Positions 35,025 to 44,510 are shown, counted from the first letter of the stretch. The stretch is 64,000 bases of DNA from Rhodanobacteraceae bacterium (GCA_016790075.1 JAEUPP010000032.1:1-64000); one strand, 5' to 3'. Translations and numbers: made by a program. Notes: generated by a model from the letters alone, not told the origin.

Positions 35025-36835
35025 GTTCCGAAACCCGCGCGTTGCGCGACATCCTCGGCCAGCGGACTACGCCATCGGCGGCCGTAGGGCGTTTTCTGAC
35101 CGGTGTGTCACCGAGTGTGGACGCGGGGCAACTTGATCCAGGGCTGCGGGGTGTATCAGGCGCCATGCCGTTGTGGGCGGCGGACTCGGTGCGGCAGTTT
35201 GAAGACAGGGGAAAAGTTGTCGCCGGGCTGTTCGATCTGGTGGTAGGCGATCCGTCCGAACTGTGCCAGCCGGGCGCCGTTGCCCCCTGGCAAAAATGGC
35301 GCGGACGTTTTGTCTTCGTGCAATACGACACGGTCAGTGGTGAATGGCTCGCGGTGTGTGACCATTTCGCGACCTTGCCGCTCTATTACAGCCGGCATCA
35401 GGACAATTTGCTGCTGTCCAATACCTTGGCGCCGCTGCTGCGCACGCCCTGGTGTGCACGCCGTCCGGATGCGGCGGCACTTTTCCACTATCTTAATTTT
35501 GCCTGCATTCCCGCACCGTTGACCGTGGTGCCCGAAGTACGGCGTCTGCCGCCGGCCGGGCTGCTGCGCTGGCGTGGCGGCGACGTCAGCGTCGAACGCT
35601 GGTGGCGCCCGCCCTATGCAGAAGACCTGGATGGACACCCTGAAACGCTGGCCGGCGAGCTGCGCGAGCGCATCGTGGCCAGTGTGCAGCGTTACCGCCC
35701 GGCCAAAGGCGCGAACTGGGGGTGTTTCCTCAGCGGTGGCACCGACAGCTCCAGCGTGGTCAGCATCCTGGCCCGGCAGCACGCCGACGACACGGTGCAC
35801 AGCTATTCCATCGGTTTCGCCGAAGCCGGTTACGATGAGCTGGGCTTCGCACGCATCGCGGCCGACGCGTGTGGTGCGCAGGGACACTTCGGCAGCGTCG
35901 ACGAAGCCGAGACTCTGGCGGTGCTGCCGCGCCTGACCGAACTGTTTGACCAACCCTTCGGCAATGCATCGGCAGTGCCCACGCGCGCCTGTGCCGGCAT
36001 GGCCGCACAGGATGGCCGCCATATTCTGCTGGCCGGCGACGGCGGCGACGAGGTGTTCGGCGGCAATGAGCGTTACGCGAAAGATCTGATCATGCAGTCG
36101 TTCTATCGACTGCCGTCACCGGTCAAGGCGCTAGGACGCGCACTGGGCCGGGTGCTGGGCGGCGGACGGGTACGCCTGTTCAATCGCATCGACAATTTCG
36201 CACGGCGTGGCAGCCTGCCCAATCCGGATCGCTTCTACACTGACGATGCCTTTGCTTCAGAGCATTTTGATGCGTTGCTGAATCCCGCGTTCGCCCGTTC
36301 GCTGCAGCCGGACCTGTCGCTGGCCTTTATGCGCGAGCTGTATGCCGGCTGCGATGCCCGTGCGGAGCTGCATCGCCTGATGGCACTGGATCTCGACATG
36401 GCTATTGCGCAGAACGACCTGATCAAGGTCGACGGCGCTTGCCGGCATGCCGGAGTAGGCGTGCGTTTTCCCTTCCTCGACCCCGATCTTGTCGCCTATA
36501 CGGGGCGCCTGAGGGCGCATTGGAAAGTGCGCGGACTGGATAAACGCCATCTGTTCAAGCGGGCCATGCAGACGGTTCTGCCCGAGGTGATACTCAGGAA
36601 ACCCAAACAGGGGTTCGGCCTGCCCATCAGCGTCTGGATGGCCGAACGACCCGCTTTCCGCGACTGGCTGCACGATCTGCTGCTGTCGGATCGCAGCGCA
36701 CAGCGCGGCTGGTTCGAGCCCGGCTTCATCCGCACCCTGTTCGACCGTCATGTGGCCGGCGGCTGGGACTATTCGGCGCCGTTGTGGCAATTGGCAATAT
36801 TGGAATTGTGGATGAGGCGCCATCTCGATGGTTGA
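35021..36835 (+). CDS. Asparagine-synthetase-like amide ligase lacking the glutaminase cysteine
   Basis: 604 residues. The C-terminal AMP-forming synthetase domain is intact, with GCFLSGGTDSSSVVSIL (PP-loop), LLAGDGGDEVFGGNERY and RKPKQGFGLPISVW. The N-terminus reads MSSETRALRD instead of the MCGI that places Cys at position 2, so it cannot release ammonia from glutamine. Parts of the glutaminase fold remain (VCDHFATLPLYYS, LLLSNTLAPLL). It may use ammonia supplied otherwise, or join a carboxylate to another amine, as beta-lactam synthetase does. ATG overlaps the preceding stop and the gene overlaps the next glycosyltransferase by 8 bases. A complete glutamine-hydrolysing paralogue lies one gene away. 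Confidence 0.85.
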   Translation: MSSETRALRDILGQRTTPSAAVGRFLTGVSPSVDAGQLDPGLRGVSGAMPLWAADSVRQFEDRGKVVAGLFDLVVGDPSELCQPGAVAPWQKWRGRFVFVQYDTVSGEWLAVCDHFATLPLYYSRHQDNLLLSNTLAPLLRTPWCARRPDAAALFHYLNFACIPAPLTVVPEVRRLPPAGLLRWRGGDVSVERWWRPPYAEDLDGHPETLAGELRERIVASVQRYRPAKGANWGCFLSGGTDSSSVVSILARQHADDTVHSYSIGFAEAGYDELGFARIAADACGAQGHFGSVDEAETLAVLPRLTELFDQPFGNASAVPTRACAGMAAQDGRHILLAGDGGDEVFGGNERYAKDLIMQSFYRLPSPVKALGRALGRVLGGGRVRLFNRIDNFARRGSLPNPDRFYTDDAFASEHFDALLNPAFARSLQPDLSLAFMRELYAGCDARAELHRLMALDLDMAIAQNDLIKVDGACRHAGVGVRFPFLDPDLVAYTGRLRAHWKVRGLDKRHLFKRAMQTVLPEVILRKPKQGFGLPISVWMAERPAFRDWLHDLLLSDRSAQRGWFEPGFIRTLFDRHVAGGWDYSAPLWQLAILELWMRRHLDG

Positions 36836-37970
36836 ATCTGTACCTGCGCTGCGCGTGCTGATGCTGCTGGAAGGGCATTTTCCGGCAGTCGGTGGCGCTG
36901 AGCGCCAGCTTGCCACCTTGTCCCAGGCCCTGCAGGCGCGCGGCCATCGCGTGCGCCTGGTCCTGCCGCGCCTGAACGACACGGATGCCGCAGGGGCAGG
37001 GCGCCATGGCCGGTTGCCCCTGTACCGGATCAGTTACCCGCGCTGGCGCGTGGTCGGTACGCTGGCCATGCTGGCGCGCCTGCTCCTGCTGTTGTGGCGA
37101 TGGCGCAAACGCTACGACGCGATTCATGTTCACATCGCCCATAACATGGGCGCGGTGGCGGCCGTGATGGGACGCATCCTCGGCAAACCCGTGGTGGTGA
37201 AATTCTCCGGCTGGTGGGAGCTGGAGCGGGGCTGCCTGAATCCACGCGGTGGCATCGGGGCGCGTATCGCGCGCTGGATGCTGCGTCGCGCGAGCGCGGT
37301 ACAGGCGATCAGCCAGCGCTTCGCTACCGATCTGCGTCGCTTTGGTTTTTCGTCGGCGCGAATACACTGCGTACCGAACGGGGTGGACACATCTCGCTTT
37401 GAGGACATTTCAAGACCCGACAGCGGCGGCGGCCCCAACACCGTGGTATTCGTCGGCCGGCTTGTGGTCGAGAAGGGCCTGGATACGCTGCTGCGAGCCT
37501 GGGCGCGGGTCTTTGACAGCAGCAGCGCCTGGCGCCTGCGGCTGGTCGGTGCTGGTGCGCAGGAAGCGGAGCTGCGTGAGCTTGCGCACAGCCTCGACGT
37601 CAGCCGCTCGGTCGACTTCGTCGGTGCCAGCACCCAGGTCGAGCGCCATCTCGCGGAGGCAGACGTCGGTGTACTGCCGTCGCGTTTTGAAGGATTGTCC
37701 AACACCTTGCTCGAGTACATGGCGGCCGGACTGCCGGGCATCGTGTCGCGCATCAGCGGCAGTGAGGACTTCATCATCCCGGCTCACAATGGCTGGCTGT
37801 TCGAGCCCGACGATGTGGATGGTCTGGCTGCGGCGCTGCGCGATATGGCCGACATGCCCCACTCGCAGCGTCGTGCCTTGGGGGCGGCGGCGCGCCGTGA
37901 CGTGTTGGCCCGCGCTTCGTTGGATGCGGTGGTGACGCGACTGCTCGGCTTGTATTCGCGTAGCGCCTGA
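36828..37970 (+). CDS. Family 4 glycosyltransferase
   Basis: 380 residues. GT-B fold with FPAVGGAERQLATLSQAL, VFVGRLVVEKGLDTLLRAWA, LPSRFEGLSNTLLEYMAAG (E-x7-E) and SEDFIIPAHNGWLFEPDD. The N-terminal half has a hydrophobic basic stretch (ARLLLLLWRWRKRY) that may help membrane association. It sits between the two asparagine-synthetase-like genes. Donor unknown. Confidence 0.9.
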   Translation: MVESVPALRVLMLLEGHFPAVGGAERQLATLSQALQARGHRVRLVLPRLNDTDAAGAGRHGRLPLYRISYPRWRVVGTLAMLARLLLLLWRWRKRYDAIHVHIAHNMGAVAAVMGRILGKPVVVKFSGWWELERGCLNPRGGIGARIARWMLRRASAVQAISQRFATDLRRFGFSSARIHCVPNGVDTSRFEDISRPDSGGGPNTVVFVGRLVVEKGLDTLLRAWARVFDSSSAWRLRLVGAGAQEAELRELAHSLDVSRSVDFVGASTQVERHLAEADVGVLPSRFEGLSNTLLEYMAAGLPGIVSRISGSEDFIIPAHNGWLFEPDDVDGLAAALRDMADMPHSQRRALGAAARRDVLARASLDAVVTRLLGLYSRSA

Positions 37971-37989
37971 CAGGGAGGTTGTTGAACGC

Positions 37990-39852
37990 ATGTGCGGAAT
38001 CATCGGAATCGTCAGTGCGGGCGTACAGCCCGTTCCACCTCGTGCCATCGGCGAGGCCATGAACGCCGCGATCGTGCATCGCGGGCCGGATGACAGTGGT
38101 CTGTATCGTGACGACCAGGCCATGCTGGGCATGCGCCGTCTCGCCATCATCGATATCGCCGGCGGCCATCAGCCTGTGCATAGCGACGACGGCCAGGTGC
38201 AACTGGTTTTCAACGGCGAGATCTACAACTACCGTGAACTGCGCGCCGAGCTGTTGAAGCTGGGCCATGTATTTCACAGTGCTTCGGATTCCGAAGTCAT
38301 ATTGCGCGGCTATCTGCAGTGGGGTGAGGCGACGATTGCCCGGCTGGAGGGCATGTTCGCGTTCGCGCTGTGGGATCGTCGTGACCAACGCCTGCTGCTG
38401 GCACGTGATCGCCTCGGCAAGAAACCCCTGTTCCTGTGGCAGACAGGCCAGCACCTGGCGTTTGCGAGTGAGCTGAAGTCACTGCTGGTCGTTCCCGGGT
38501 TTGCGCGCGAGGTTGATCACTCGGTGCTGCCGGCCTACCTGGCCTTTGGTTATGTGCCGACACCGCGGGCGATTTTCCGTGATGTCAGCAAGCTGCCGCC
38601 GGGGCATTATGCTTTGTACAGGAGTGGAAAATTAGAACTCAAGCGCTATTGGCAGCTGGACTTTTCGCCGACGTTTGCAGGTGACGAGTCCGAGGCCCAG
38701 GAGCAACTGGCGCAATTGCTGGCGCGCGCGGTGTCGGATCGACTCGTCGCGGACGTGCCATTCGGCGCGTTCCTTAGCGGAGGGCTGGATTCGAGCGTCG
38801 TTGTCGCATTGATGGCACGGCATATGAGCCAGCCGGTCAAGACCTTCTCGATCGGATTTCGCGAAGCCCGCTACAGTGAACTCTCCGGCGCGCGGCGTGT
38901 CGCCGATCATCTGCGCACCGAACATCACGAACTCGTGGTCGAACCCGATGCGACGCGCCTCATCGAAAACCTGGTCTGGCATCTGGATGAACCCTTCGCC
39001 GACTCGTCCGCACTGCCGACCTTCCTCGTGTCGGAGCTGGCTGGGCAGCACGTGAAGATGGTGCTCTCGGGCGACGGCGGCGACGAGGCCTTTGCCGGCT
39101 ACGATCGTTATCTGCGGTTCCTGCAGCTCGAGCGCCTGGGCTTGCTGAAGAAACCCCTCGCGCTGGGGCTCGCGGTGGCCGGCCGTGTCTTGCCGGGTTT
39201 GCGCGGGTTTCGCCTGCGCCGCATCGCGCAGCGCCTGCGTGAGGGATTCCCGGACAGCTACCTCAGTGGCGTCGCCTTGTCACGTCCAGAGCAGATGGCA
39301 GCAATGCTTGGAACCTCCGCCAGCGAAGGCTACCGCGCGCTGCATCCGCTGTTCGACCCGGCTGACCCGCGGCCGGTGCTGGATCGCATTGTCGATGCCG
39401 ACATCCGCAGCTATCTGCTCGACGATATCCTGGTCAAGCTCGACCGCATGAGCATGGCCGCGTCGATCGAAGGCCGTGCGCCGCTGCTTGATCATCGTGT
39501 GGTCGAGTTTGCCGTGCGCCTGCCGGTATCGATGCGTATCCGTGACGGCCGCGGCAAGCACCTGTTGCGCGAAGTCGCCAGACGCTGGCTGCCGTCGGAT
39601 GTACTGGACAAACCCAAGCAGGGTTTTGCGATTCCGTTGCCCGAATGGTTCCGCGGTTCGCTCGGACAGATGGCCGGGGATACGTTCGCCAGCCGTGTGT
39701 TCCGCGAGCGCGGCTGGCTGGCTCCGACGGCGATTGACGCGCTGTTGCAGGCGCATCGTTGCGGTAACGCCGATCATGCGGAACCGCTGTGGCAAGCGCT
39801 GTGCCTGGAGCTGTGGGCGCGCCGTTTCGTTGATGCCGCCGGCATGCCTTGA
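37990..39852 (+). CDS. Glutamine-dependent amidotransferase, asparagine synthase family (exosortase type)
   Basis: 620 residues. N-terminal glutaminase with MCGIIGIVS (Cys2 nucleophile), AIVHRGPDDSG and FNGEIYNYRELR. C-terminal synthetase with GAFLSGGLDSSVVVAL, LSGDGGDEAFAGYDRY and LDKPKQGFAIPLPEW. It matches the exosortase A-associated amidotransferase group (TIGR03108-like). In polysaccharide loci such enzymes amidate uronic acid carboxyls, which fits the two uronate-forming enzymes encoded at 21489 and 22723. GGAGG precedes the ATG. The substrate is inferred. An asparagine-making role is less likely in this setting. Confidence 0.88.
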   Translation: MCGIIGIVSAGVQPVPPRAIGEAMNAAIVHRGPDDSGLYRDDQAMLGMRRLAIIDIAGGHQPVHSDDGQVQLVFNGEIYNYRELRAELLKLGHVFHSASDSEVILRGYLQWGEATIARLEGMFAFALWDRRDQRLLLARDRLGKKPLFLWQTGQHLAFASELKSLLVVPGFAREVDHSVLPAYLAFGYVPTPRAIFRDVSKLPPGHYALYRSGKLELKRYWQLDFSPTFAGDESEAQEQLAQLLARAVSDRLVADVPFGAFLSGGLDSSVVVALMARHMSQPVKTFSIGFREARYSELSGARRVADHLRTEHHELVVEPDATRLIENLVWHLDEPFADSSALPTFLVSELAGQHVKMVLSGDGGDEAFAGYDRYLRFLQLERLGLLKKPLALGLAVAGRVLPGLRGFRLRRIAQRLREGFPDSYLSGVALSRPEQMAAMLGTSASEGYRALHPLFDPADPRPVLDRIVDADIRSYLLDDILVKLDRMSMAASIEGRAPLLDHRVVEFAVRLPVSMRIRDGRGKHLLREVARRWLPSDVLDKPKQGFAIPLPEWFRGSLGQMAGDTFASRVFRERGWLAPTAIDALLQAHRCGNADHAEPLWQALCLELWARRFVDAAGMP

Positions 39853-41099
39853 TGCTCAGGCTGCTGCTCGCCGTGCTGATTGTGTATACGCCCAATCAGC
39901 TGCATTTTCCGTCCGAGTTGGGGCTGCCAGGGCTCAACGTCGTCAATTTGCTGTTTCTGCTGGCCATCCTGTTCCTGGTATCGGCCGGACGCTGGGGCGG
40001 CTTGACTGCGCCGCGGCTCGGGTCTCCGATACGCGTCTATTTCGCCATGATGACCCTGGGCACGCTAATAGCCTTGGTAGTGCGACCCAAGGTAGTCATG
40101 GAGGACATTACCTATCTGAAAACGGTAATGTTTTACCCTTTGTATTATTTTCTTTTTTATTACGCTGTGCGCGATCTGCGTACGGCGCGGCAACTGATTC
40201 TCGGGATTCTTGCCATCGCCGTGATCGCCGGTCTGGAGGCATGGTCGGAAGCCATGGCCTATGGTATCGGCAGCTATGTGGAAAGCCATCGCGCCGCAGG
40301 GCCGTTCGGGCCCGACTTTCGTTCGGCCAATCGTGCTGGCGTGTTCTACGCCATGTTTATTCCAGTGCTTTTTGCCCCGGTCCTGTTCCTGCAGAAACGT
40401 ATGCTGTGGCGGCTGATGTCGCTCGGCGGCGTGCTGATTCTGGCCGGTGCCGTGCTGTTCACCTATTCACGCCAGTCCTATTTCATCGCCTTGTTGGGCA
40501 TTGCCTTGTTGTCGATCAGGCGCGGCCTCGGTACGGCAGCGCTGGGGTTGGCGGCCTTCCTGGTAATCCTGCCGTTCCTGCCGGAAGGGGCTACGCAACG
40601 GGTGGAGGAAACCCAGCAGGTGGGCAAACATGGCGAGGAGGCTTTCGATGAAAGTACGGAAAGCCGCTGGGATATCTGGGCGGGCGCCGTTGCCATGTGG
40701 GGCGAGAATCCGATCGGCATCGGGTTGAACCGGTTCAAGGGCATGATCGGTGGCTATTCCAGCTACGCCGGCAAGGATGCGCACAACTTCTATGTGCTCA
40801 CGCTGGCCGAATCGGGCGTGCAAGGACTGGTCAGTCTGCTCTTGCTGATGTTTGCGATCTGGCGTCACGGAGGCAGATTGGTCCGTGCGGCGCTGGACAG
40901 CGAAGGCATGGCGTTGGCGCAGGGATTTCGCGTCGCGGCGCTGTGCATGGCCCTGGGCAATATCTATGGCAGTCCGTTCACCGAGGGCGCGGTGATGGGC
41001 GTGTTCTGGGCGCTGGCGGCGCTGCTGGAACGCTATGCGCAAATGCGTCTGGGAGAGAACCAGTCGATGCAGATTTCCCCCACGGCGGTAGCCGCATGA
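39852..41099 (+). CDS. O-antigen polymerase/ligase-like membrane protein (Wzy candidate)
   Basis: 415 residues with about ten membrane segments and the O-antigen ligase signature region (SYSRQSYF-like FTYSRQSYFIALLGIALLS, then the periplasmic loop SRWDIWAGAVAMWGENPIGI and DAHNFYVLTLAESGVQGL). This pattern (R-x-x-x-W..., H-N-x-x-L) is the Wzy_C/WaaL fold. In this operon it most likely polymerises the lipid-linked repeat in the periplasm. Attachment to lipid A is less likely. Its ATG shares a base with the stop before it. Confidence 0.87.
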   Translation: MLRLLLAVLIVYTPNQLHFPSELGLPGLNVVNLLFLLAILFLVSAGRWGGLTAPRLGSPIRVYFAMMTLGTLIALVVRPKVVMEDITYLKTVMFYPLYYFLFYYAVRDLRTARQLILGILAIAVIAGLEAWSEAMAYGIGSYVESHRAAGPFGPDFRSANRAGVFYAMFIPVLFAPVLFLQKRMLWRLMSLGGVLILAGAVLFTYSRQSYFIALLGIALLSIRRGLGTAALGLAAFLVILPFLPEGATQRVEETQQVGKHGEEAFDESTESRWDIWAGAVAMWGENPIGIGLNRFKGMIGGYSSYAGKDAHNFYVLTLAESGVQGLVSLLLLMFAIWRHGGRLVRAALDSEGMALAQGFRVAALCMALGNIYGSPFTEGAVMGVFWALAALLERYAQMRLGENQSMQISPTAVAA

Positions 41100-42652
41100 G
41101 TCGCCAGGCGCAGGGTAGCGCTCTGAGCTTGTCGGCGCTCAATCTGATCAGCAAGGTACTGGCTGTGGGCAAGACCATGCTGATCGCGGCTCTGTTTGGC
41201 GCAGGGGCCACACTGGACGCGTTCTGGGTGGCGTACTCGCTGCCGTTGTTGCTGCCAGCCTTGCTCACGACCGTCGTTACCGTCGCCTTCGTGCCGCGTT
41301 TCATGAGCAGTCTTGAGGGGCGCAGCGGGCCGGAGGTCTGGCGCGGCGCCAATACCTTGTTCACGCTGATCTTCACCCTGTCGCTGATCGCGGCGGTGAG
41401 CATGAGCATTCATGCCTCGTCACTGGTCGCCTGGCTTGCTCCCGGGCTTGCGCCGGGTACCCACGCCAAAGCCGTTCAACTTACACGCGTGCTGTTGCCC
41501 TGCGTGCCGTTGCTCACGCTGTCGGCGATTCTGTCGGCGATAAGCAACGCCAAGGAGCGCTTTCTGCTGCCAGCGCTCGAAGGTGTCATCACCAACATTA
41601 CGGTGATGCTGTTTGCCGTGTCGTTCGCCCGATCGCTCGGCGTCGATGCACTGACCTATGGCGTACTGGCGGGCTTCGTCCTGCAGGCGCTGGTTCTGAT
41701 TCGCGGCAACTGGGCGATGTTGCGCGAGAATGTCCGTCCCGCCTTTGCGTTTCGGCATCCCGACTTTCGCGCACCCGCCGCGCATCTGTTGCCGCTGCTG
41801 GTCGGGTCGGCAGGCTCGGTAACGACCGGCCTGGTCAATCAGTATTTTCTGTCGAACGGCGGCGAAGGTGCGATTTCGGCGATGGCCTACGCTGGCATGT
41901 TTGCCTTCCTGCCGGTCGAGGTATTTGCGCAGGCGGTGATTACCGCATTCTATCCGGCGCTGGGACGGCATTTTGCCCAGGGCGACAAGGCCGCAGCTGC
42001 CGACAGTTTCGCCGAGGGCGTACGCTTCGTGCTGTTCCTGACCTTGCCCTGTGCCGTACTGCTGGCGGTATTTTCCGAACCGCTGATGGTGTTGCTGCTT
42101 GAGCGCGGCTCGTTCCGCCCCGAGGACACGGCGCTGACCGCGCAACTCACCGCGACGTTGTCATTGGGACTGATCTTCCGTGCGTTCGCGTTCTTCAACT
42201 ACCGCGTATTGCATGCGGCCTTGAAACCTTGGTTGCAGGTGAGCATAGGACTCCTCGGCGTTGCGACGCATCTGATGCTGTGTTCCTTCTGGGGCAAGGC
42301 GTATGGCGCCCCTGGCGTTGCGCTCGCTGCGTCGCTGTCTATGTTGCAGTCGGCGCTGTTGTCCTTGCTGGCCGCGGCCTGGGTTCTCGGATTGCGTTGG
42401 CATGTGCGCCTTGCGCGCGAGCTATTGCGGCTGGTGCTGATTAGCGGACTGATGCTCGCCCTCGCATTGTGGGTACGCGGCTGGGTCTGGCCCGTTGACC
42501 TGCCTGCAAGACCAATGGCTGCCCTGGTGGCAATTGCCGCGGCGGCCGGAGTAGGGGCAACCACTCTCGTCGTTGCCGGCGTATTGCGTCAACCCGATTT
42601 GCTCTGGCTCTGGGCAGGACTGCGTGCACGACTGTTGCGAAGGGCACATTGA
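41096..42652 (+). CDS. MurJ/MviN-like lipid-linked oligosaccharide flippase (Wzx candidate)
   Basis: 518 residues, 13-14 membrane segments. MurJ family features are LNLISKVLAVGKTMLIAALF at the N-terminus, AFVPRFM, ISNAKERFLLPALEG and MLLLERGSFRPEDTA, plus the FAFFNYRVLHAAL stretch. In exosortase-type EPS operons this family is the likely flippase for undecaprenyl-linked repeats. A housekeeping MurJ would normally sit elsewhere. Start ATG 41096 overlaps the previous stop (ATGA). It is the last gene of the overlapping run. Confidence 0.88.
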   Translation: MSRQAQGSALSLSALNLISKVLAVGKTMLIAALFGAGATLDAFWVAYSLPLLLPALLTTVVTVAFVPRFMSSLEGRSGPEVWRGANTLFTLIFTLSLIAAVSMSIHASSLVAWLAPGLAPGTHAKAVQLTRVLLPCVPLLTLSAILSAISNAKERFLLPALEGVITNITVMLFAVSFARSLGVDALTYGVLAGFVLQALVLIRGNWAMLRENVRPAFAFRHPDFRAPAAHLLPLLVGSAGSVTTGLVNQYFLSNGGEGAISAMAYAGMFAFLPVEVFAQAVITAFYPALGRHFAQGDKAAAADSFAEGVRFVLFLTLPCAVLLAVFSEPLMVLLLERGSFRPEDTALTAQLTATLSLGLIFRAFAFFNYRVLHAALKPWLQVSIGLLGVATHLMLCSFWGKAYGAPGVALAASLSMLQSALLSLLAAAWVLGLRWHVRLARELLRLVLISGLMLALALWVRGWVWPVDLPARPMAALVAIAAAAGVGATTLVVAGVLRQPDLLWLWAGLRARLLRRAH

Positions 42653-42702
42653 GTCCAAGCAGGAATTGTTGCTATTTCCCCAGGGGTTGACATCTTCCAG
42701 AA

Positions 42703-42745
42703 ATTGCTCGCGAGCAATCCGCATTCAACCGGTTTTTTCCGGTTG
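42703..42745. terminator. Palindrome and T-loop hairpin after the EPS operon
   Basis: ATTGCTCG/CGAGCAAT is a perfect 16-base palindrome at 42703-42718. Eight bases on, CAACCGG (42726-42732) and CCGGTTG (42739-42745) pair around six Ts. The second is terminator-like, though its T-run is in the loop. Lying just after the flippase gene and before the propeller gene, the pair may end the operon transcript or be a regulator site for the downstream gene. Confidence 0.45.
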
Positions 42746-42871
42746 CTGGGCGGTATCGAGGCAGGCCGGTTTTGTGACGGCATTCGCACTTTGGCTTAGT
42801 CTGACAATTTACTGTCCCTTCACCAGCAGATCGATGATCGATCCAGCGTTGAAGCCGAAGGGAGAGTAGTA

Positions 42872-44227
42872 ATGGCTTTATTCGACACGGGAAACTTTGC
42901 AGCCCGTGTGTTCTTGGCACTGGCTGGTTGCGCTGGAATCCTGCTGCCGGTGGTACCTGTCAAGGCGGACAGTGGCGCAGGCGTTTCGCTATTCGTCGCA
43001 GATCGCATCATGCTGGCGGAGTTCGAGGCAAGCGACATGCAGGGGCCTTGCGCGGGCTTCTACACCGCCGGATTTGCTCCGGTAGCGGGCCAGGTCACAG
43101 CCAGTTCACCGCAGTCTGGGCGTCCTGCCAAAGGCGTGCCGCTGCAGGACCCGAATTTCCGCACCTGCGTTGTCCGTGCCACCAATCACGCTGCGGAACC
43201 GCCCTCGGGCTTCTCGCGCAACGACTATTCGCGACGTCAGGCTTTCAATGCGGACAACAGTCGTTTCATCGTCTATTCCGAGAACGGCTTCTGGCATCTG
43301 TACGACGCGCGTAGCCTGGCCCATGTGCGCGTGTTGAGCGGCCCGGCCGGTGATGCGGAGCCGCAGTGGCATCCCACCGATCCACGCCAGCTCTATTACA
43401 TCCCGACGAATGGCGGTACCCGCTTGAATCGGCTGGATGTCGAAACCAACCAGACGACGATAGCCGCGGACTTCACTGGGCGCTTGCCGTGGACCGGCGT
43501 CGCGCACATCTGGACAAAATCGGAAGGCAGCCCGTCCGCCGATGGCCGCTACTGGTGTTTCCAGGCGGAGACGTCGAGCTTTGGCATTCGCGGCGTGTTT
43601 ACCTACGACCTGCAGACGAATCAGATTCTCGGCACGCGTACGCTGACGGCACGTCCGGATCACGTCAGTATGTCCGCTTCCGGCCGCTGGTGCGTGGTTT
43701 CCAACCTGGATGGCGCGGGCGGCACCGTGGCCTGGAACCGCACGTTTACTACCTCGCGACAGTTGCATACGAGTTCGGAGCATTCGGATCTCGCACTCGG
43801 GCCAACCGGAGACGATTATTTCGTCTTTGTCGACTACCAGAGCAACGGCGGTGACTTGACTATGGTCAACGTCGACACGGGTGCGCGCACTGCCTTGTTC
43901 CCGACCTATATCGAAGGCACCGCGACGGCCTACCACATCTCCGGGAAGAACTTTGCCAAGCCCGGCTGGTTCCTGCTGTCGACCTATGCCCGCGTCGGTG
44001 CCGAAAAGTGGTTGCACGAACGCGTCATGGCGGTAGAGCTGTCGCCTGCTCCCTCGATCATCAATCTCGCCCATCACCACAGTGCCGCAAACGGCTACTG
44101 GACCGAGCCACATGCCTCGGTCAGCCGCGACTTCAGCCGCGTCCTGTTCACCTCGAACTGGGGCAGTACCTCCGACACCGACGTCGATGCCTACATGGTC
44201 CAGGTTCCGCGGAACATTCTGCAGTGA
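42872..44227 (+). CDS. Secreted TolB/WD-like beta-propeller protein of the EPS locus
   Basis: 451 residues, AGGGAGAG upstream of ATG. A signal peptide (about 1-32, ending VVPVKA) is followed by repeated propeller blades (SRFIVYSENGFWHLYDARSL, EPQWHPTDPRQLYYIPTNGG, GRYWCFQAETSSF, SRDFSRVLFTSNWGS). It ends DVDAYMVQVPRNILQ. The blades with QWHP and WTEPHAS resemble oligogalacturonide-lyase-type propellers, and the locus makes uronates, so a lyase or polymer-binding role is possible but unproven. It follows the flippase by 219 bases that hold hairpins. A decayed duplicate of its last 16 codons is found at 47824-47871. Confidence 0.72.
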   Translation: MALFDTGNFAARVFLALAGCAGILLPVVPVKADSGAGVSLFVADRIMLAEFEASDMQGPCAGFYTAGFAPVAGQVTASSPQSGRPAKGVPLQDPNFRTCVVRATNHAAEPPSGFSRNDYSRRQAFNADNSRFIVYSENGFWHLYDARSLAHVRVLSGPAGDAEPQWHPTDPRQLYYIPTNGGTRLNRLDVETNQTTIAADFTGRLPWTGVAHIWTKSEGSPSADGRYWCFQAETSSFGIRGVFTYDLQTNQILGTRTLTARPDHVSMSASGRWCVVSNLDGAGGTVAWNRTFTTSRQLHTSSEHSDLALGPTGDDYFVFVDYQSNGGDLTMVNVDTGARTALFPTYIEGTATAYHISGKNFAKPGWFLLSTYARVGAEKWLHERVMAVELSPAPSIINLAHHHSAANGYWTEPHASVSRDFSRVLFTSNWGSTSDTDVDAYMVQVPRNILQ

Positions 44228-44279
44228 GCGCAGTGTCCGGCGCTTCCTGCAAGCACTGACCGGCAGCGTCTTCGCGGGC

Positions 44280-44510
44280 TACTCGGTGCCGGTAGCCCCT
44301 ACGCCAAAGCCTGGCCCGTGCTTCCAGTCGGGCCTATGGGCTTTGGTGCCCGATCCGGGTTCGTGTGCGCCGGGAGACTGGCAAAGAAATCCTGCACGGT
44401 GTGTTGGTAGCGCTGTGCCTGCAGCCCGCAAATCCTCACGGCGCGCCGACAGGGCATAGCTCGCACAGTAGTGCTGGCCGCGGTCGCAGCGCCAGCAGAC
44501 CATCTGCTGG
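44280..44510 (-). pseudogene. Relic of a Cys-rich small protein of the kind found beside insertion sequences
   Basis: The minus strand encodes CWRCDRGQHYCASYALSARR followed by EDLRAAG, then shifts frame to QRYQHTVQDFFASL. The CxxC...G..YC...RR...LR.AG.RYQ pattern is one I associate with short ORFs next to transposase genes. Here the start is missing and a frameshift separates the halves, so it looks decayed. The recall of the family is from memory. The rest of 44228-44766 has no gene I can support. Confidence 0.35.
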
